From assembly GCF_030064125.1 (NCBI RefSeq), contig NZ_CP125957.1, positions 5,202,501-5,266,500 of the forward strand: a DNA stretch of 64,000 nt, given 5' to 3'. Shown here piece by piece: positions 1 through 8,123 of this stretch (within the stretch, counting starts at the first letter, position 1; each line of letters starts with the position of its first letter). The position numbers and the translations under genes were made by a program. The notes under the pieces were generated by a model, which searched no databases, was not told the DNA's origin, and was given only the letters and a program-made list of their open reading frames with translations. The stretch is from Pseudomonas sp. G2-4 (GTDB lineage: Bacteria > Pseudomonadota > Gammaproteobacteria > Pseudomonadales > Pseudomonadaceae).

Positions 1-1
1 C

Positions 2-154
2 GGCGGCACCGCTGAATACATCGCGCTGTGGTTCAAGAGCATCGGCATGGAAACCGGCTATTACTGGTACGTCACGGCGTGCATCGCTGTATCGCTGCTG
101 GTCTACATCACCATGAAAGACACCCGCAAGCATTCCCGGATCGTGACCGACTGA
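2..154 (+). CDS. MFS transporter, C-terminal fragment (KgtP-like)
   Basis: Only the last 50 codons are inside the window; the reading frame is open from base 2 to the TGA at 152-154. The peptide has a loop with KSIGMETGYYWYV, then one hydrophobic helix and a short basic tail ending IVTD. This resembles the C-terminal end of metabolite:H+ symporters of the MFS related to alpha-ketoglutarate permease KgtP. It would be an inner-membrane importer of a dicarboxylate or similar acid. The substrate cannot be assigned from the tail alone. Confidence 0.6.
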   Translation, partial: GGTAEYIALWFKSIGMETGYYWYVTACIAVSLLVYITMKDTRKHSRIVTD

Positions 155-174
155 CATCCTGATTGCAGCAAATG

Positions 175-210
175 GAAGGGGCGCACCTGAACAGGTCCGC
201 CCCTTCTTTT
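175..210 (+). terminator. Rho-independent terminator of the MFS gene
   Basis: A 9-bp perfect stem (GAAGGGGCG at 175-183 pairing with CGCCCCTTC at 198-206) is followed directly by TTTT. It lies 20 bases after the stop of the permease gene. Confidence 0.85.
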
Positions 211-456
211 ATTGCGCATGTATGAAGATTTATCTGACATTAATCTCTGGTTAATGCCTGCCCTCCATCCTCATTCTCAACAAAAGACAGTCCGCCATGG
301 CGGTGAGGAGGATTCCCTTCCGTTCCGAGACGACCGCATACATATCTAATTAATCGATTTGTTTAAGCGTTTTTTTGCGCTTTTTAATCAAATTAACAAG
401 CGTAATATGAATTCCACACCCAAGGCACTTAACGCCAACCACTCTGGAGCACGACC
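211..456 (+). promoter_or_regulatory. AT-rich leader and promoter region of the repeat-protein gene
   Basis: No gene is seen here. From about 340 to 410 the sequence is strikingly AT-rich compared with the surroundings, with runs of T and A. TAATAT at 403-408 is a reasonable sigma-70 -10 element; no good -35 is visible. GGAG at 445-448 is a Shine-Dalgarno candidate for the ATG at 457. An isolated 12-bp palindrome CCGCCATGGCGG lies at about 291-302. Confidence 0.4.
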
Positions 457-945
457 ATGAAAACCAAACTGATCCTTGCCCTGACCCTGTCCGTACTGGC
501 TGCCAACACCTTCGCCGCCGATGGCTTCGACCGCACCAGCTCGGCGATTGCCGCTGACGGATACGACCGCACTGGCACCGCCACTGTTGCTGCTGATGGT
601 TACGACCGTACCGGTGGCGCTACCGTTGCTGAAGATGGTTTTGATCGCACTAACGGCGCTACCGTCGCTGAAGATGGTTTCGATCGCACTGGCGGCGCTA
701 CCGTCGCTGCTGATGGCTTCGACCGCACTAACGGCGCTACCGTCGCTGAAGATGGTTTCGACCGCACCAACGGCGCTACCGTTGCTGAAGATGGTTTCGA
801 TCGCACCAACGGCGCGACCGTCGCTGAAGATGGTTTCGATCGCACCAACGGCGCTACCGTTGCTGAAGATGGTTTTGACCGCACTAACGGCGCTACCGTT
901 GCTGAAGATGGTTTCGATCGCACTAATACTGCTGCCATCAGCTAA
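457..945 (+). CDS. Secreted protein of eleven 13-residue DG(F/Y)DRT repeats
   Basis: 162 residues. Residues 1-20 form a clear Sec signal peptide (MKTKLILALTLSVLAANTFA, cleavage after AFA). All the rest is eleven tandem copies of a unit close to EDGFDRTNGATVA; the first copy is 12 residues, the other ten are 13. Copies 1-3 vary most, copies 7-10 are identical in protein. The mature protein is rich in Asp, Thr and Gly, has no Cys, and is acidic, so it is probably an extracytoplasmic, extended or beta-structured repeat protein. Similar short DG(F/Y)DRT proteins occur in Pseudomonas without a proven role; I do not assign a function. It is a single-gene unit with its own AT-rich promoter region and terminator. 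High confidence it is a real gene, low for any role. Confidence 0.85.
   Translation: MKTKLILALTLSVLAANTFAADGFDRTSSAIAADGYDRTGTATVAADGYDRTGGATVAEDGFDRTNGATVAEDGFDRTGGATVAADGFDRTNGATVAEDGFDRTNGATVAEDGFDRTNGATVAEDGFDRTNGATVAEDGFDRTNGATVAEDGFDRTNTAAIS
517..942 (+). repeat. 39-bp coding minisatellite (11 units)
   Basis: The DNA of the repeat protein is a tandem array of 39-bp units (first unit 36 bp). Units differ mostly at third positions (GATGGTTTCGATCGC / GATGGTTTTGACCGC). Because 39 is a multiple of three, all units stay in frame and unit gain or loss would change protein length only. The same property leaves long open frames in the +2 and antisense frames, which are artefacts. Confidence 0.9.
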
Positions 946-965
946 TCCGATAACGACACCCTTAC

Positions 966-996
966 AGCCCGGCCTCGGCCGGGCTTAGTTGTTTTT
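966..996 (+). terminator. Rho-independent terminator of the repeat-protein gene
   Basis: AGCCCGGCC (966-974), loop TC, GGCCGGGCT (977-985), followed by a T-rich tract ending TTGTTTTT. Confidence 0.85.
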
Positions 997-1058
997 GGGG
1001 TATGGGAATTGCACAGCCTCAAGAAACGGATACAGTTTTTCTGATTCAAGAGATCAAT

Positions 1059-1147
1059 GTGGGAGCGAGCTTGCTCGCGATAGCGTCGGATCAGCTTGCA
1101 TCAATTGGTGAATGCCAGACCGCTATCGCGAGCAAGCTCGCTCCCAC
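1059..1147. repeat. REPIN, GTGGGAGCGAGC family
   Basis: Two REP sequences in inverted orientation: GTGGGAGCGAGCTTGCTCGC with a GATAGCG extension at the left and its reverse complement at the right, able to fold into one long hairpin. The spacer between them is about 35 bases. Confidence 0.9.
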
Positions 1148-1260
1148 ATTGGATCACCGGCAGCCAAAAAACCGCGTTCGGCGCGGCCAGTGCTGACAAA
1201 GTCCTTGCCCCGCTGCACTATTGCCGACATCTCCTTGAATTCGACTGGACCCGCAGCCCC

Positions 1261-1881
1261 ATGCCCGACGACATCCACTACTACGAACCCGCCCAAGGCC
1301 ACGGCCTGCCCCACGACCCGTTCAATGCCATCGTCGGCCCGCGTCCCATCGGCTGGATTTCCTCCCAGAATGCCGAGGGTCGCCTGAACCTGGCGCCCTA
1401 CAGTTTCTTCAACGCCTTCAACTACATCCCGCCAATCATTGGTTTTTCCAGCGTCGGGCGCAAAGACAGCCTGAACAACATCGAACAGACCGGCGAGTTC
1501 GCCTGGAACCTGGCCACACGCCCGCTGGCCGAGCAGATGAACCAGAGCTGCGCGATGGTCGCGCCAGAGGTCAATGAGTTCGAACTGGCGGGTTTGACAG
1601 CGGCGGCGTCGCGGGTGATCCAGGTGCCGCGGGTGGCTGAAAGCCCGGTGTCCTTCGAATGCAAGGTCACGCAAATCATTCAGTTGCAACGGGCGGACAA
1701 GGGATTGGTGCCGAGCTGGCTGATCCTCGGCGAAGTGGTCGCCGTGCATATCGCCAAGTGGCTGTTGAAGGATGGGGTGTACGACACCGCCGCCGCCGAG
1801 CCGATTCTGCGCGGCGGCGGGCCGGCGGATTATTTCCAGGTGGGGCCTGAGGCGTTGTTCAGGATGCATCGCCCGAAGTAG
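1261..1881 (+). CDS. Flavin reductase family protein (DIM6/NTAB type)
   Basis: 206 residues from the ATG at 1261. The frame is open further upstream to 1096 but that part reads through the REPIN, so the start is placed just before PDDIHYYEP, where family members begin. The motif DPFNAIVGPRPIGWISS at the N-terminus and APYSFFNAFNYIPPIIGFSS are typical of FMN-binding split-barrel flavin reductases. It probably reduces or binds flavin in the cytoplasm with NAD(P)H; the partner monooxygenase is unknown. No strong Shine-Dalgarno is visible. It appears monocistronic. Confidence 0.85.
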   Translation: MPDDIHYYEPAQGHGLPHDPFNAIVGPRPIGWISSQNAEGRLNLAPYSFFNAFNYIPPIIGFSSVGRKDSLNNIEQTGEFAWNLATRPLAEQMNQSCAMVAPEVNEFELAGLTAAASRVIQVPRVAESPVSFECKVTQIIQLQRADKGLVPSWLILGEVVAVHIAKWLLKDGVYDTAAAEPILRGGGPADYFQVGPEALFRMHRPK

Positions 1882-1900
1882 AAGGTTGCCCATCGCACCC

Positions 1901-1932
1901 TTGTGGCGAGGGAGCTTGCTCCCTCGCCACAA
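1901..1932. repeat. Palindromic REP, GTGGCGAGGGAGC family
   Basis: A 15-bp perfect inverted repeat, TTGTGGCGAGGGAGC with a 2-base centre, just downstream of the flavin reductase and ahead of the convergent small gene. It may also act as a transcription stop for either side. Confidence 0.85.
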
Positions 1933-1954
1933 AAGCACTCTCATCAAGGTGGAT

Positions 1955-2188
1955 TTACCAAACCAACCCACCATCCTCGCTGACGCCCTGAAGATGGGTT
2001 AGCTGCACGGCAGCGGCGTCATCGGCTTCGGTCGCAGTCTTGAAGCCTTGGTCTTCAAGCACCTTGTTAAAGCGCGGTGCACCGGAACCACCGATGGCCT
2101 TGGTGGCAATGGCGGCATGGTAGCCGCCGCCTTCCTTGGGGATCACAGCAGAAACAGCTTCAAAGGTGTCAAAGGCTTTACGTGCCAT
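1955..2188 (-). CDS. Small conserved hypothetical protein (77 aa)
   Basis: 77 residues from ATG at 2186-2188. The sequence begins MARKAFDTFEAVSAVIPKEGGGYHAAIATK and ends with an acidic GVSEDGGLVW tail. No signal peptide and no membrane segment. It lies 42 bases downstream of the antibiotic-biosynthesis-monooxygenase-like gene on the same strand, so the two may be cotranscribed. I do not recognise a domain. The gene has normal Pseudomonas codon use. Confidence 0.65.
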   Translation of the reverse strand: MARKAFDTFEAVSAVIPKEGGGYHAAIATKAIGGSGAPRFNKVLEDQGFKTATEADDAAAVQLTHLQGVSEDGGLVW

Positions 2189-2230
2189 GTTTGTGCATCC
2201 TGGCGGTGGAAAATAACCGCCATTAAACCT

Positions 2231-2584
2231 TCAACCAGCCAGTTTGTGTACCTGCGCCAGGCAGCCTTCGGTCGCTTGGGCGGCGGACACGTCCCTGAAG
2301 GTGTGAAAATCCAGGCTGCTCACCACCAGCGCCTGCACCAGCTCGGCAAAAATCGCCATGGCCGGGGAATTGAAGTAGGCATCCATCGCCGGCTGATTGA
2401 CCCAGAGCCCGGACACCAGCCACAAATCGGCGTCGCACTGCGAATGTTGCAAGGCGAAGTGCAGGCAACCGGGCGCTTCGCGCGAAGGCGCGATCAGTGT
2501 ACTCAGGCGTGCCCCCAACTGCTTCGAGCAACCGGCACGAGCACGGACAAAAGCCATGTGACTGACGGGGATCTGTGTAGACAT
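2231..2584 (-). CDS. ABM-type (quinol) monooxygenase family protein
   Basis: 117 residues from the ATG at 2582-2584, chosen because GGAGGG lies just upstream (minus strand GGGAGGGTTGAAC-ATG). The protein has the dimeric alpha/beta barrel pattern of the antibiotic biosynthesis monooxygenase (ABM) fold: a first strand, a helix with LIAPSREAPGCLHFALQ, then WLVSGLWVNQPAMDAYFNS and the helix AIFAELVQAL. Such proteins are cofactor-free oxygenases of quinols or polyketides. It is divergent from an AraC-type regulator across a 330-base gap, which suggests that regulator controls it. Confidence 0.8.
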   Translation of the reverse strand: MSTQIPVSHMAFVRARAGCSKQLGARLSTLIAPSREAPGCLHFALQHSQCDADLWLVSGLWVNQPAMDAYFNSPAMAIFAELVQALVVSSLDFHTFRDVSAAQATEGCLAQVHKLAG

Positions 2585-2914
2585 GTTCAACCCTCCCAGG
2601 TCATCCGTTGTGCAGCCGGGGAGAGGCTGCGACAGGTTCAAAGGTTAAGCGCGCCGACGCCAGCTTCGTTAGTCGATTCCTGCCGACCCATTGCACAATC
2701 CTGCCCCCGCACAGGACAAAATCCGCCATTGATCCGGTTGGAACCCGGGAAGTTGAAACAAAAGGTTTCAAGCAAGTTTCGGCCACGTTGCACAGTCCTG
2801 GCCCCCAGCACCGTGCAGGATCAGGCAAGCTTTCGACAGGATGTGGCTACCGCTGGCCCTTGCACAAACATAAGCTCTGCTCATCGCTCTCTATCATTCT
2901 TCGAGGATTCCGGC
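2585..2914. promoter_or_regulatory. Intergenic region between ABM gene and divergent AraC regulator
   Basis: 330 bases without a supported gene. It must hold both divergent promoters. No REP element or strong stem-loop is visible, and I could not define an AraC operator by eye. Confidence 0.4.
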
Positions 2915-3844
2915 ATGTCGCCTCTCGACCAAGCCCAGGTCCCGCTGGACACCTTTCTGGAACAACAGCGCGCTGAACTGGCGTCGATCATCGACCGCAA
3001 CACCAGCGAAGACGGCAGCTACGCCACGGCCATCGGCTCGCTGCACCTGTCGCGCCACAGCAAGCCCCAGGCGTTTGCCCCGGTTCTGGCACAACCGGCG
3101 CTATGCATCATGGCCCAAGGCAGCAAACAGGTGCGCCTGGCCGATGAATTGTTCAACTACGACCCGCTTCATTACCTGGTGGTCTCGGTGTCGATGCCGT
3201 TGAGTGGTTGCATCGCCAACGTGTCGCCCGAACAGCCGATCATGGCCTTGCGCCTGGATATCGACCCGGCGGAAATCACCGCGTTGATCGCCGATGCCGG
3301 CCCGCTGGGTGTGCCAACCCGCCCCGCCGGACGCGGCCTGTATGTCGAACGCCTGGACACGCCGATGCTCGACGCCGTGCTGCGCCTGGCACGATTGCTG
3401 GACAGCCCGAAAGACATCGCCATGCTCGCGCCGCTGGTGCGTCGGGAGATTCTGTATCGCCTGCTGCGCAGCCCACAGGGCTATCGGCTGTACGAAATCG
3501 CCATCGCCAACAGTCAGAGCCATCGCATCAGCCAGGCGATCAAATGGCTCAATGGCCATTTCGAACAGCCGTTGCGCATTGATGACCTGGCCCGGGAAGT
3601 GAACCTCAGCGTCTCGACCCTGCATCACCGCTTCAAGGCCATGACGGCCATGAGCCCGCTGCAATACCAGAAGCAACTGCGCCTGCAGGAAGCCCGGCGA
3701 CTGATGCTCGCCGAAGGGCTGGAAGCGTCGGCAGCGGGGTATCGGGTGGGTTATGAAAGCCCGTCGCAGTTCAGCCGCGAGTACAGCCGGTTATTCGGCG
3801 CGCCGCCGTTGCGGGACCTGGCGCGGTTGCGGATGACCGTCTGA
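2915..3844 (+). CDS. AraC family transcriptional regulator
   Basis: 309 residues from ATG at 2915. The open frame extends back to 2048 but covers the divergent ABM promoter, so the start before MSPLDQAQVP is used. Residues about 15-200 match the AraC N-terminal cupin-like domain (LHLSRHSKPQAFAPVLAQPALCIMAQGSK, a signature of this regulator group). Residues about 205-300 are the double helix-turn-helix domain: IDDLAREVNLSVSTLHHRFKA and AAGYRVGYESPSQFSREYSRLFG. Likely a cytoplasmic activator of the divergent monooxygenase gene; the effector is unknown. Confidence 0.9.
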   Translation: MSPLDQAQVPLDTFLEQQRAELASIIDRNTSEDGSYATAIGSLHLSRHSKPQAFAPVLAQPALCIMAQGSKQVRLADELFNYDPLHYLVVSVSMPLSGCIANVSPEQPIMALRLDIDPAEITALIADAGPLGVPTRPAGRGLYVERLDTPMLDAVLRLARLLDSPKDIAMLAPLVRREILYRLLRSPQGYRLYEIAIANSQSHRISQAIKWLNGHFEQPLRIDDLAREVNLSVSTLHHRFKAMTAMSPLQYQKQLRLQEARRLMLAEGLEASAAGYRVGYESPSQFSREYSRLFGAPPLRDLARLRMTV

Positions 3845-3868
3845 TCCGGGTTTTGTGTTGACTGGGCC

Positions 3869-3973
3869 GGCCTCATCGCGAGCAAGCTCGCTCCCACATG
3901 GGGTCTGTTGTGAATAGAGAATCTATGTTCAATGAAGATCCCCTGTGGGAGCGAGCTTGCTCGCGATGAGGCC
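3869..3973. repeat. REPIN, GTGGGAGCGAGC family
   Basis: GGCCTCATCGCGAGCAAGCTCGCTCCCAC and its reverse complement about 45 bases apart, between two convergent genes. The GATGAGGCC extension is shared with the element at 53649-53752. Confidence 0.9.
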
Positions 3974-3985
3974 AGTAAAAACCCC

Positions 3986-5617
3986 TCAACATTTCGATGT
4001 CCAAACACCCTGGTCAATCTCAATCAATGTCGGGCCTTGCCGCTCACGGGCCGCCAGCAACGCGACGCGCAGTGATTCTACCCCTCCGATGGTTTCGGCA
4101 GCGCAGCCCAGAGCCTTGGCGACGCCGATGAAATCCGGGGTGTAGATATCCACACCCACTGGCTCGATGGCGCGGTTGACCATGTATTTCTTGATCTCCT
4201 CATAACCCTGGTTATTCCACAACAGCACGATCACGGGCGTGCACGCCTCCACGGCGCTGGCCAGTTCCGGCAGGGTGAATTGCAGCCCGCCGTCGCCGAT
4301 CAGGCACACCACGGGCGGGCGACCGTGGCCCCGGTCCTGGCCGCCGAGCCAGGCGCCGATCGCCGCCGGCAACGCATAGCCGAGGGTGCCGTAGCCGGTG
4401 GATGAATTGAACCAGCGGCGCGGTTGCTCCAGGTTGAAGGTCAGGTTGCCGCTGTACACCGGTTGGGTGGAGTCACCGACGAATACCGCGTCGGGCAACG
4501 CCTGCAAAACAGTCTTCAGAAAGACCGTCTGGGCGCGGGTCGGCGCGTCCCAGCCGCCTTCAAGATCGGCGCGCAACCGAGCAGCGCGAGCCGAGCCCCA
4601 ATCGGCGCGGCGCTCGGCCAGGGTTTGCAGATTCAATTCATCGAGCAAGGCCCGGGCAGCGATGCGGGCATCGGCCACCAGCGCCAGCCGCGGTGGATAG
4701 TTGCGCACGGTCTGGTCCGGATCGATGTCGATGCGCAGCAGCGCACCCGGGATCTCGAAGCCGCCGGCGAAGGTAACGTCGTAATCGGTCTCGGCCAGTT
4801 CGGTGCCGATGGCCAGCACCACATCCGCCTCGGCCACCAATGCACGGGTGGCGACCAGGCTCTGGGTCGAGCCGATCAGCAAGGGATGCCGGGACGGCAA
4901 CAGGCCCTTGGCATTGATGGTCAATGCCACCGGCGCGCCGAGGCGTTCGGCCAGTTCGGTCAATTCCACCGCCGCGTCGATGGCACCACCACCGGCGAGG
5001 ATCAAGGGACGTTCGGCCGATGCCAATTTTTCCGCCATGTGCGCCACGGCACTGGGCGCGGCACCGGCACGGCTGATGTCGACCGGCGTGCTGGCGAGCA
5101 AGGCATCGGCGTCTTCAACCAGCACGTCCAACGGAATTTCGATGTGCACCGGCCGTGGACGCCCGGCCTGGAACAAGGCGAACGCCCGGGCCAATACGCC
5201 GGGCAGTTCAGCGGCGGACATCAGTGTGTGGGAAAACGCCGCGACCCCGCCCACCAGCGCGCTCTGGTTCGGCAGCTCATGCAGTTTGCCGCGCCCGCCG
5301 CCCAATTGATTGCGGGCCTGTACGCTGGAGATCACCAGCATCGGGATCGAATCGGCGTAAGCCTGGCCCATGGCGGTGGCGATGTTGGTCATGCCGGGGC
5401 CGGTGATGATGAAACACACCCCTGGCTTGCCCGTGACGCGGGCGTAGCCGTCGGCCATGAAGCCCGCGCCCTGTTCGTGACGCGGGGTCACATGGCGGAT
5501 GCTGGAGCGGGCCAGCCCGCGATACAACTCCACGGTGTGCACGCCGGGGATGCCGAATACCTGCTCCACGCCATAGCCTTCGAGTAACTTGACCAATACT
5601 TCGCCACACGTTGCCAT
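3986..5617 (-). CDS. aruI: ThDP-dependent 2-ketoarginine decarboxylase-like enzyme (AruI-like)
   Basis: 543 residues from ATG at 5615-5617. It has the three-domain layout of the acetolactate synthase/pyruvate decarboxylase family: N-terminal PYR domain with GVEQVFGIPGVHTVELYRGL and the catalytic Glu in RHEQGAGFMADGYAR, a central Rossmann-like domain, and a C-terminal PP domain with GDGGLQFTLPEL plus NNQGYEEIK for ThDP-Mg binding. Length and the GIPGVHTVELYRGL stretch fit the 5-guanidino-2-oxopentanoate decarboxylase (AruI) of the arginine transaminase pathway. Other ArUI genes are not present here, so the substrate is inferred. An upstream in-frame start at 5749 would overlap the divergent LysR gene and is less likely. 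Confidence 0.8.
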   Translation of the reverse strand: MATCGEVLVKLLEGYGVEQVFGIPGVHTVELYRGLARSSIRHVTPRHEQGAGFMADGYARVTGKPGVCFIITGPGMTNIATAMGQAYADSIPMLVISSVQARNQLGGGRGKLHELPNQSALVGGVAAFSHTLMSAAELPGVLARAFALFQAGRPRPVHIEIPLDVLVEDADALLASTPVDISRAGAAPSAVAHMAEKLASAERPLILAGGGAIDAAVELTELAERLGAPVALTINAKGLLPSRHPLLIGSTQSLVATRALVAEADVVLAIGTELAETDYDVTFAGGFEIPGALLRIDIDPDQTVRNYPPRLALVADARIAARALLDELNLQTLAERRADWGSARAARLRADLEGGWDAPTRAQTVFLKTVLQALPDAVFVGDSTQPVYSGNLTFNLEQPRRWFNSSTGYGTLGYALPAAIGAWLGGQDRGHGRPPVVCLIGDGGLQFTLPELASAVEACTPVIVLLWNNQGYEEIKKYMVNRAIEPVGVDIYTPDFIGVAKALGCAAETIGGVESLRVALLAARERQGPTLIEIDQGVWTSKC

Positions 5618-5775
5618 TGCCACTGCCCTTTTCTTGTCTTGGACGGAGCCCCGCGCAACACGCGGCGGGCCTCCTTGGTGTTTGGGAATGGCGTTATTGG
5701 AACGGTCGAGCCATAGCGGCAACAATGGATAAAAAGTCATACTAGCCATGTCTTCACGTCATGGCTGGGCTCCAC

Positions 5776-6657
5776 ATGAAACGACTCCCCCCGCTTCCAG
5801 CGCTGCACACGTTTCTGATCACGGCCCAATGCTGCAACTTCACCCGGGCCGCCGAACAGTTGCACATTACCCAGGGCGCGGTGAGCCGGCAGATCGCCGG
5901 GCTGGAAAGTCATTTGGGTTATGCGCTGTTCCTGCGCCAGGCACGCGGCCTGAGCCTGACCGCCGAGGGCGTGGCCTGGCTACCTCGGGTGCAGCAGGTG
6001 TTCAGCCTGATCGGCGAGGCGGTGGATCAGATCGGTGAGAAGCGCCAGACCCTGCAGCTCAAGGCCCCGACCTGTGTGATGCGCTGGTTGCTGCCGCGCT
6101 TGCTGCAATGGCAGAAGGAACGGCCGGACGTGCCGGTGGAATTGACCGCCACGGCCAGGCATGGGGTGGATTTCCACCGCGAAGCCTTCGACGCTGCGGT
6201 GGTCTATGGCACGCCACCCGACGCCTCACTGGCATGCCTGCACCTGTTCGATGAACAGCTGACGCCCGTCTGCTCCCCTCCGCTCCTGCAAGGCCCCGTG
6301 CCGCTGCGCTCGCCTGCCGATCTGCAACAACACTTGCTGCTGCACCCCACCCGTGACGAACGCGACTGGAACGCCTGGCTGGAGGTGGCGGGTGTGCACT
6401 TGGGTAATGTCAGCAAGGGCCAGCATTTCGAAACCCTGGACCTGGCGATGTCCATGGCGTCCCAGGGTACGGGGGTGGCGATTGGCGACTGGTCGCTGAT
6501 CGGCGACGACCTGAACGCCGGCAGGCTGGTGATGCCGTTCGAACTGAAGGTCAAGACCGGGCTGGGTTATCACCTGGTGCATCCACGCAAACCCGAGGCA
6601 TCGGGGCCGTTGCAGGAATTGCTGGGGTGGTTGGTGGGGCAGGCTCGGGGGCGGTAG
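5776..6657 (+). CDS. LysR family regulator, GcvA type
   Basis: 293 residues from ATG at 5776; an in-frame ATG at 5761 would add five residues, and neither has a clear Shine-Dalgarno. The N-terminal winged HTH is typical: FTRAAEQLHITQGAVSRQIAGLESHLGYALFLRQ. The start MKRLPPLPALHTF matches the GcvA-like subgroup. The C-terminal half is the periplasmic-binding-protein-like effector domain. It is transcribed divergently from the AruI-like decarboxylase, with about 158 bases between the starts, so it is probably its regulator. Confidence 0.88.
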   Translation: MKRLPPLPALHTFLITAQCCNFTRAAEQLHITQGAVSRQIAGLESHLGYALFLRQARGLSLTAEGVAWLPRVQQVFSLIGEAVDQIGEKRQTLQLKAPTCVMRWLLPRLLQWQKERPDVPVELTATARHGVDFHREAFDAAVVYGTPPDASLACLHLFDEQLTPVCSPPLLQGPVPLRSPADLQQHLLLHPTRDERDWNAWLEVAGVHLGNVSKGQHFETLDLAMSMASQGTGVAIGDWSLIGDDLNAGRLVMPFELKVKTGLGYHLVHPRKPEASGPLQELLGWLVGQARGR

Positions 6658-6688
6658 GACCACTCTCTCTGGAAAAACACAGTCCCCC

Positions 6689-6812
6689 GTGGCGAGGGAG
6701 CTTGCTCCCGCTGGGCTGCGAAGCAGCCCCCTAGGATCTGCCAGACACATCGAGTTGCCAGAGTGTTATTGGGGCTGCTGCGCAACCCAGCGGGAGCAAG
6801 CTCCCTCGCCAC
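6689..6812. repeat. REPIN, GTGGCGAGGGAGC family, CAGACAC/GAGTTGCCAG spacer subclass
   Basis: Inverted REPs with GCTGGGCTGCG-AAGCAGCCCC arms. The central sequence GGATCTGCCAGACACATCGAGTTGCCAGAGTG is nearly the same as in the elements at 50859-50982 and 63598-63711. Confidence 0.9.
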
Positions 6813-6852
6813 ATTTGGATCTCACCCGCCTCAAGTGATCAGTACGGGCTTG

Positions 6853-7872
6853 TCAGAGCAAATTCGGCGCCTGCACCGGTTCGATCTGCGCCCAGTGCGA
6901 GGTGTCTTCGCGATGCTGCTGCAGGTAGGGCAACACCGCCCCCAGCAACGGCGCCTTGAACGCATCCTGGAAGCGGTGGGCCAGGCCCGGGATCAGCTTC
7001 AACTGGCTGCCTTGGATATGCGCCGCCAGATGCACACCGTGCATCACCGGCAGCAACGGGTCAGCAGTGCCGTGCACGACCAGGGTCGGTACCCGCAGTT
7101 GATTGAGCAGCGCCACCCGGCTCGGCTCGGCCATGATCGCCATGATCTGGCGCTTCACGCCCTCGGGGTTGAAGGCCCGGTCATAGGACAGGGCCGCCTG
7201 ATGCAACAGCGCCTGACGGTCGTCGACCACCATCGGGCTGCCCAGGGCCGCCAGCAGATCAGCCTGCTGTTCAAGGGCCATTTCGCGATTCGGCGCACCG
7301 CGCCGGGACAACAGTTGCACCAACCGTTCGCTGGGGGCGGGCAGGCCTTGGGCGCTGGAGCTGCTCATGATCAGCGTCAGGCTTTCGACCCGCTCCGGCG
7401 CCATGGCCGCCATGTGCTGGGCGATCATCCCGCCCATGCTCGCGCCCAGTACGTGAAAGCGTTGCACGTGCAACGCCTCCATCAACCCCAGCCCGTCGCC
7501 GGCCATGTCAGTCAGGGTATAAGGCGCGGCCACGGGCAAGCCGAGTTTGTAGCGCAAGGCTTCAAAGGTCAGGTTGGCGCTGCCGGGGGCCTGGCGCCAG
7601 GTGGACAAGCCCACGTCGCGGTTGTCGTAGCGAATCACCCGGAAACCCTGCTCGCACAGGGCGACCACCACTTCGTCCGGCCAATGGATCAACTGCCCGC
7701 CCAGCCCCATGACCAGCAGCAACGCTGGATCCGAGGCACGACCAATGCTCTGGTACGCCAGGCTTACCTGGTCCAGATCGACCCGTTGGGTCGCGACATT
7801 GACATCACAACGAGACGCCGCAAACGACGGCAGGCCGCAGAACAACGCGGCCAGAAAAATGAATACACGCAT
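6853..7872 (-). CDS. Secreted alpha/beta hydrolase
   Basis: 339 residues starting at ATG 7870-7872. Residues 1-18 are a signal peptide ([18 protein letters not shown]), so the enzyme acts in the periplasm or outside. The alpha/beta hydrolase fold is shown by the oxyanion-side motif [15 protein letters not shown], the [11 protein letters not shown] strand, the nucleophile elbow GASMGG (Ser in the middle), an Asp-containing [11 protein letters not shown] and a His in GLAHRF. Similar to esterases/lipases annotated as RdmC/aclacinomycin methylesterase-like. Natural substrate unknown. It is divergent from metR, with about 250 bases between them, but a regulatory link is not evident. Confidence 0.85.
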   Translation of the reverse strand: MRVFIFLAALFCGLPSFAASRCDVNVATQRVDLDQVSLAYQSIGRASDPALLLVMGLGGQLIHWPDEVVVALCEQGFRVIRYDNRDVGLSTWRQAPGSANLTFEALRYKLGLPVAAPYTLTDMAGDGLGLMEALHVQRFHVLGASMGGMIAQHMAAMAPERVESLTLIMSSSSAQGLPAPSERLVQLLSRRGAPNREMALEQQADLLAALGSPMVVDDRQALLHQAALSYDRAFNPEGVKRQIMAIMAEPSRVALLNQLRVPTLVVHGTADPLLPVMHGVHLAAHIQGSQLKLIPGLAHRFQDAFKAPLLGAVLPYLQQHREDTSHWAQIEPVQAPNLL

Positions 7873-8123
7873 GAAGAAACACCGAAACGCAGAACCCCAG
7901 TAGAGCGCGAGTCTGATGAAGTTTGTTAAAGCGCGCTGCCACAGTTGCGTGACAGTTTGATGAAGATTGCCGAGTGGTTGCCATGCTGACCTGAAACCAG
8001 CGGTAAACGGCGGGCGCTTGTTTCCTCAAGGTGAAAAAGAAGGCCTCTTGTCGACAGTTCGTCCTGCATGAGACAAACTCAACCTTTTCGTACTTTCCAC
8101 AAGTTTCCCTCATGGAGCCCCCG
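7873..8123. promoter_or_regulatory. Intergenic region between hydrolase and metR
   Basis: 251 bases with both divergent promoters. No REP, no terminator and no convincing MetR box were found by eye. Confidence 0.35.

Noticed and set aside
600..988. Antisense (112 aa) and +2 frame (155 aa) open frames over the repeat gene
   Set aside because: They are open only because a 39-base unit with no stop in any frame is repeated; no start signals or signal peptide.
1096..1260. N-terminal extension of the flavin reductase
   Set aside because: It reads through the right arm of the REPIN; family similarity starts after 1261.
4424..5587. 387-aa plus-strand frame opposite the decarboxylase gene
   Set aside because: Antisense shadow; the minus strand encodes a complete ThDP enzyme.
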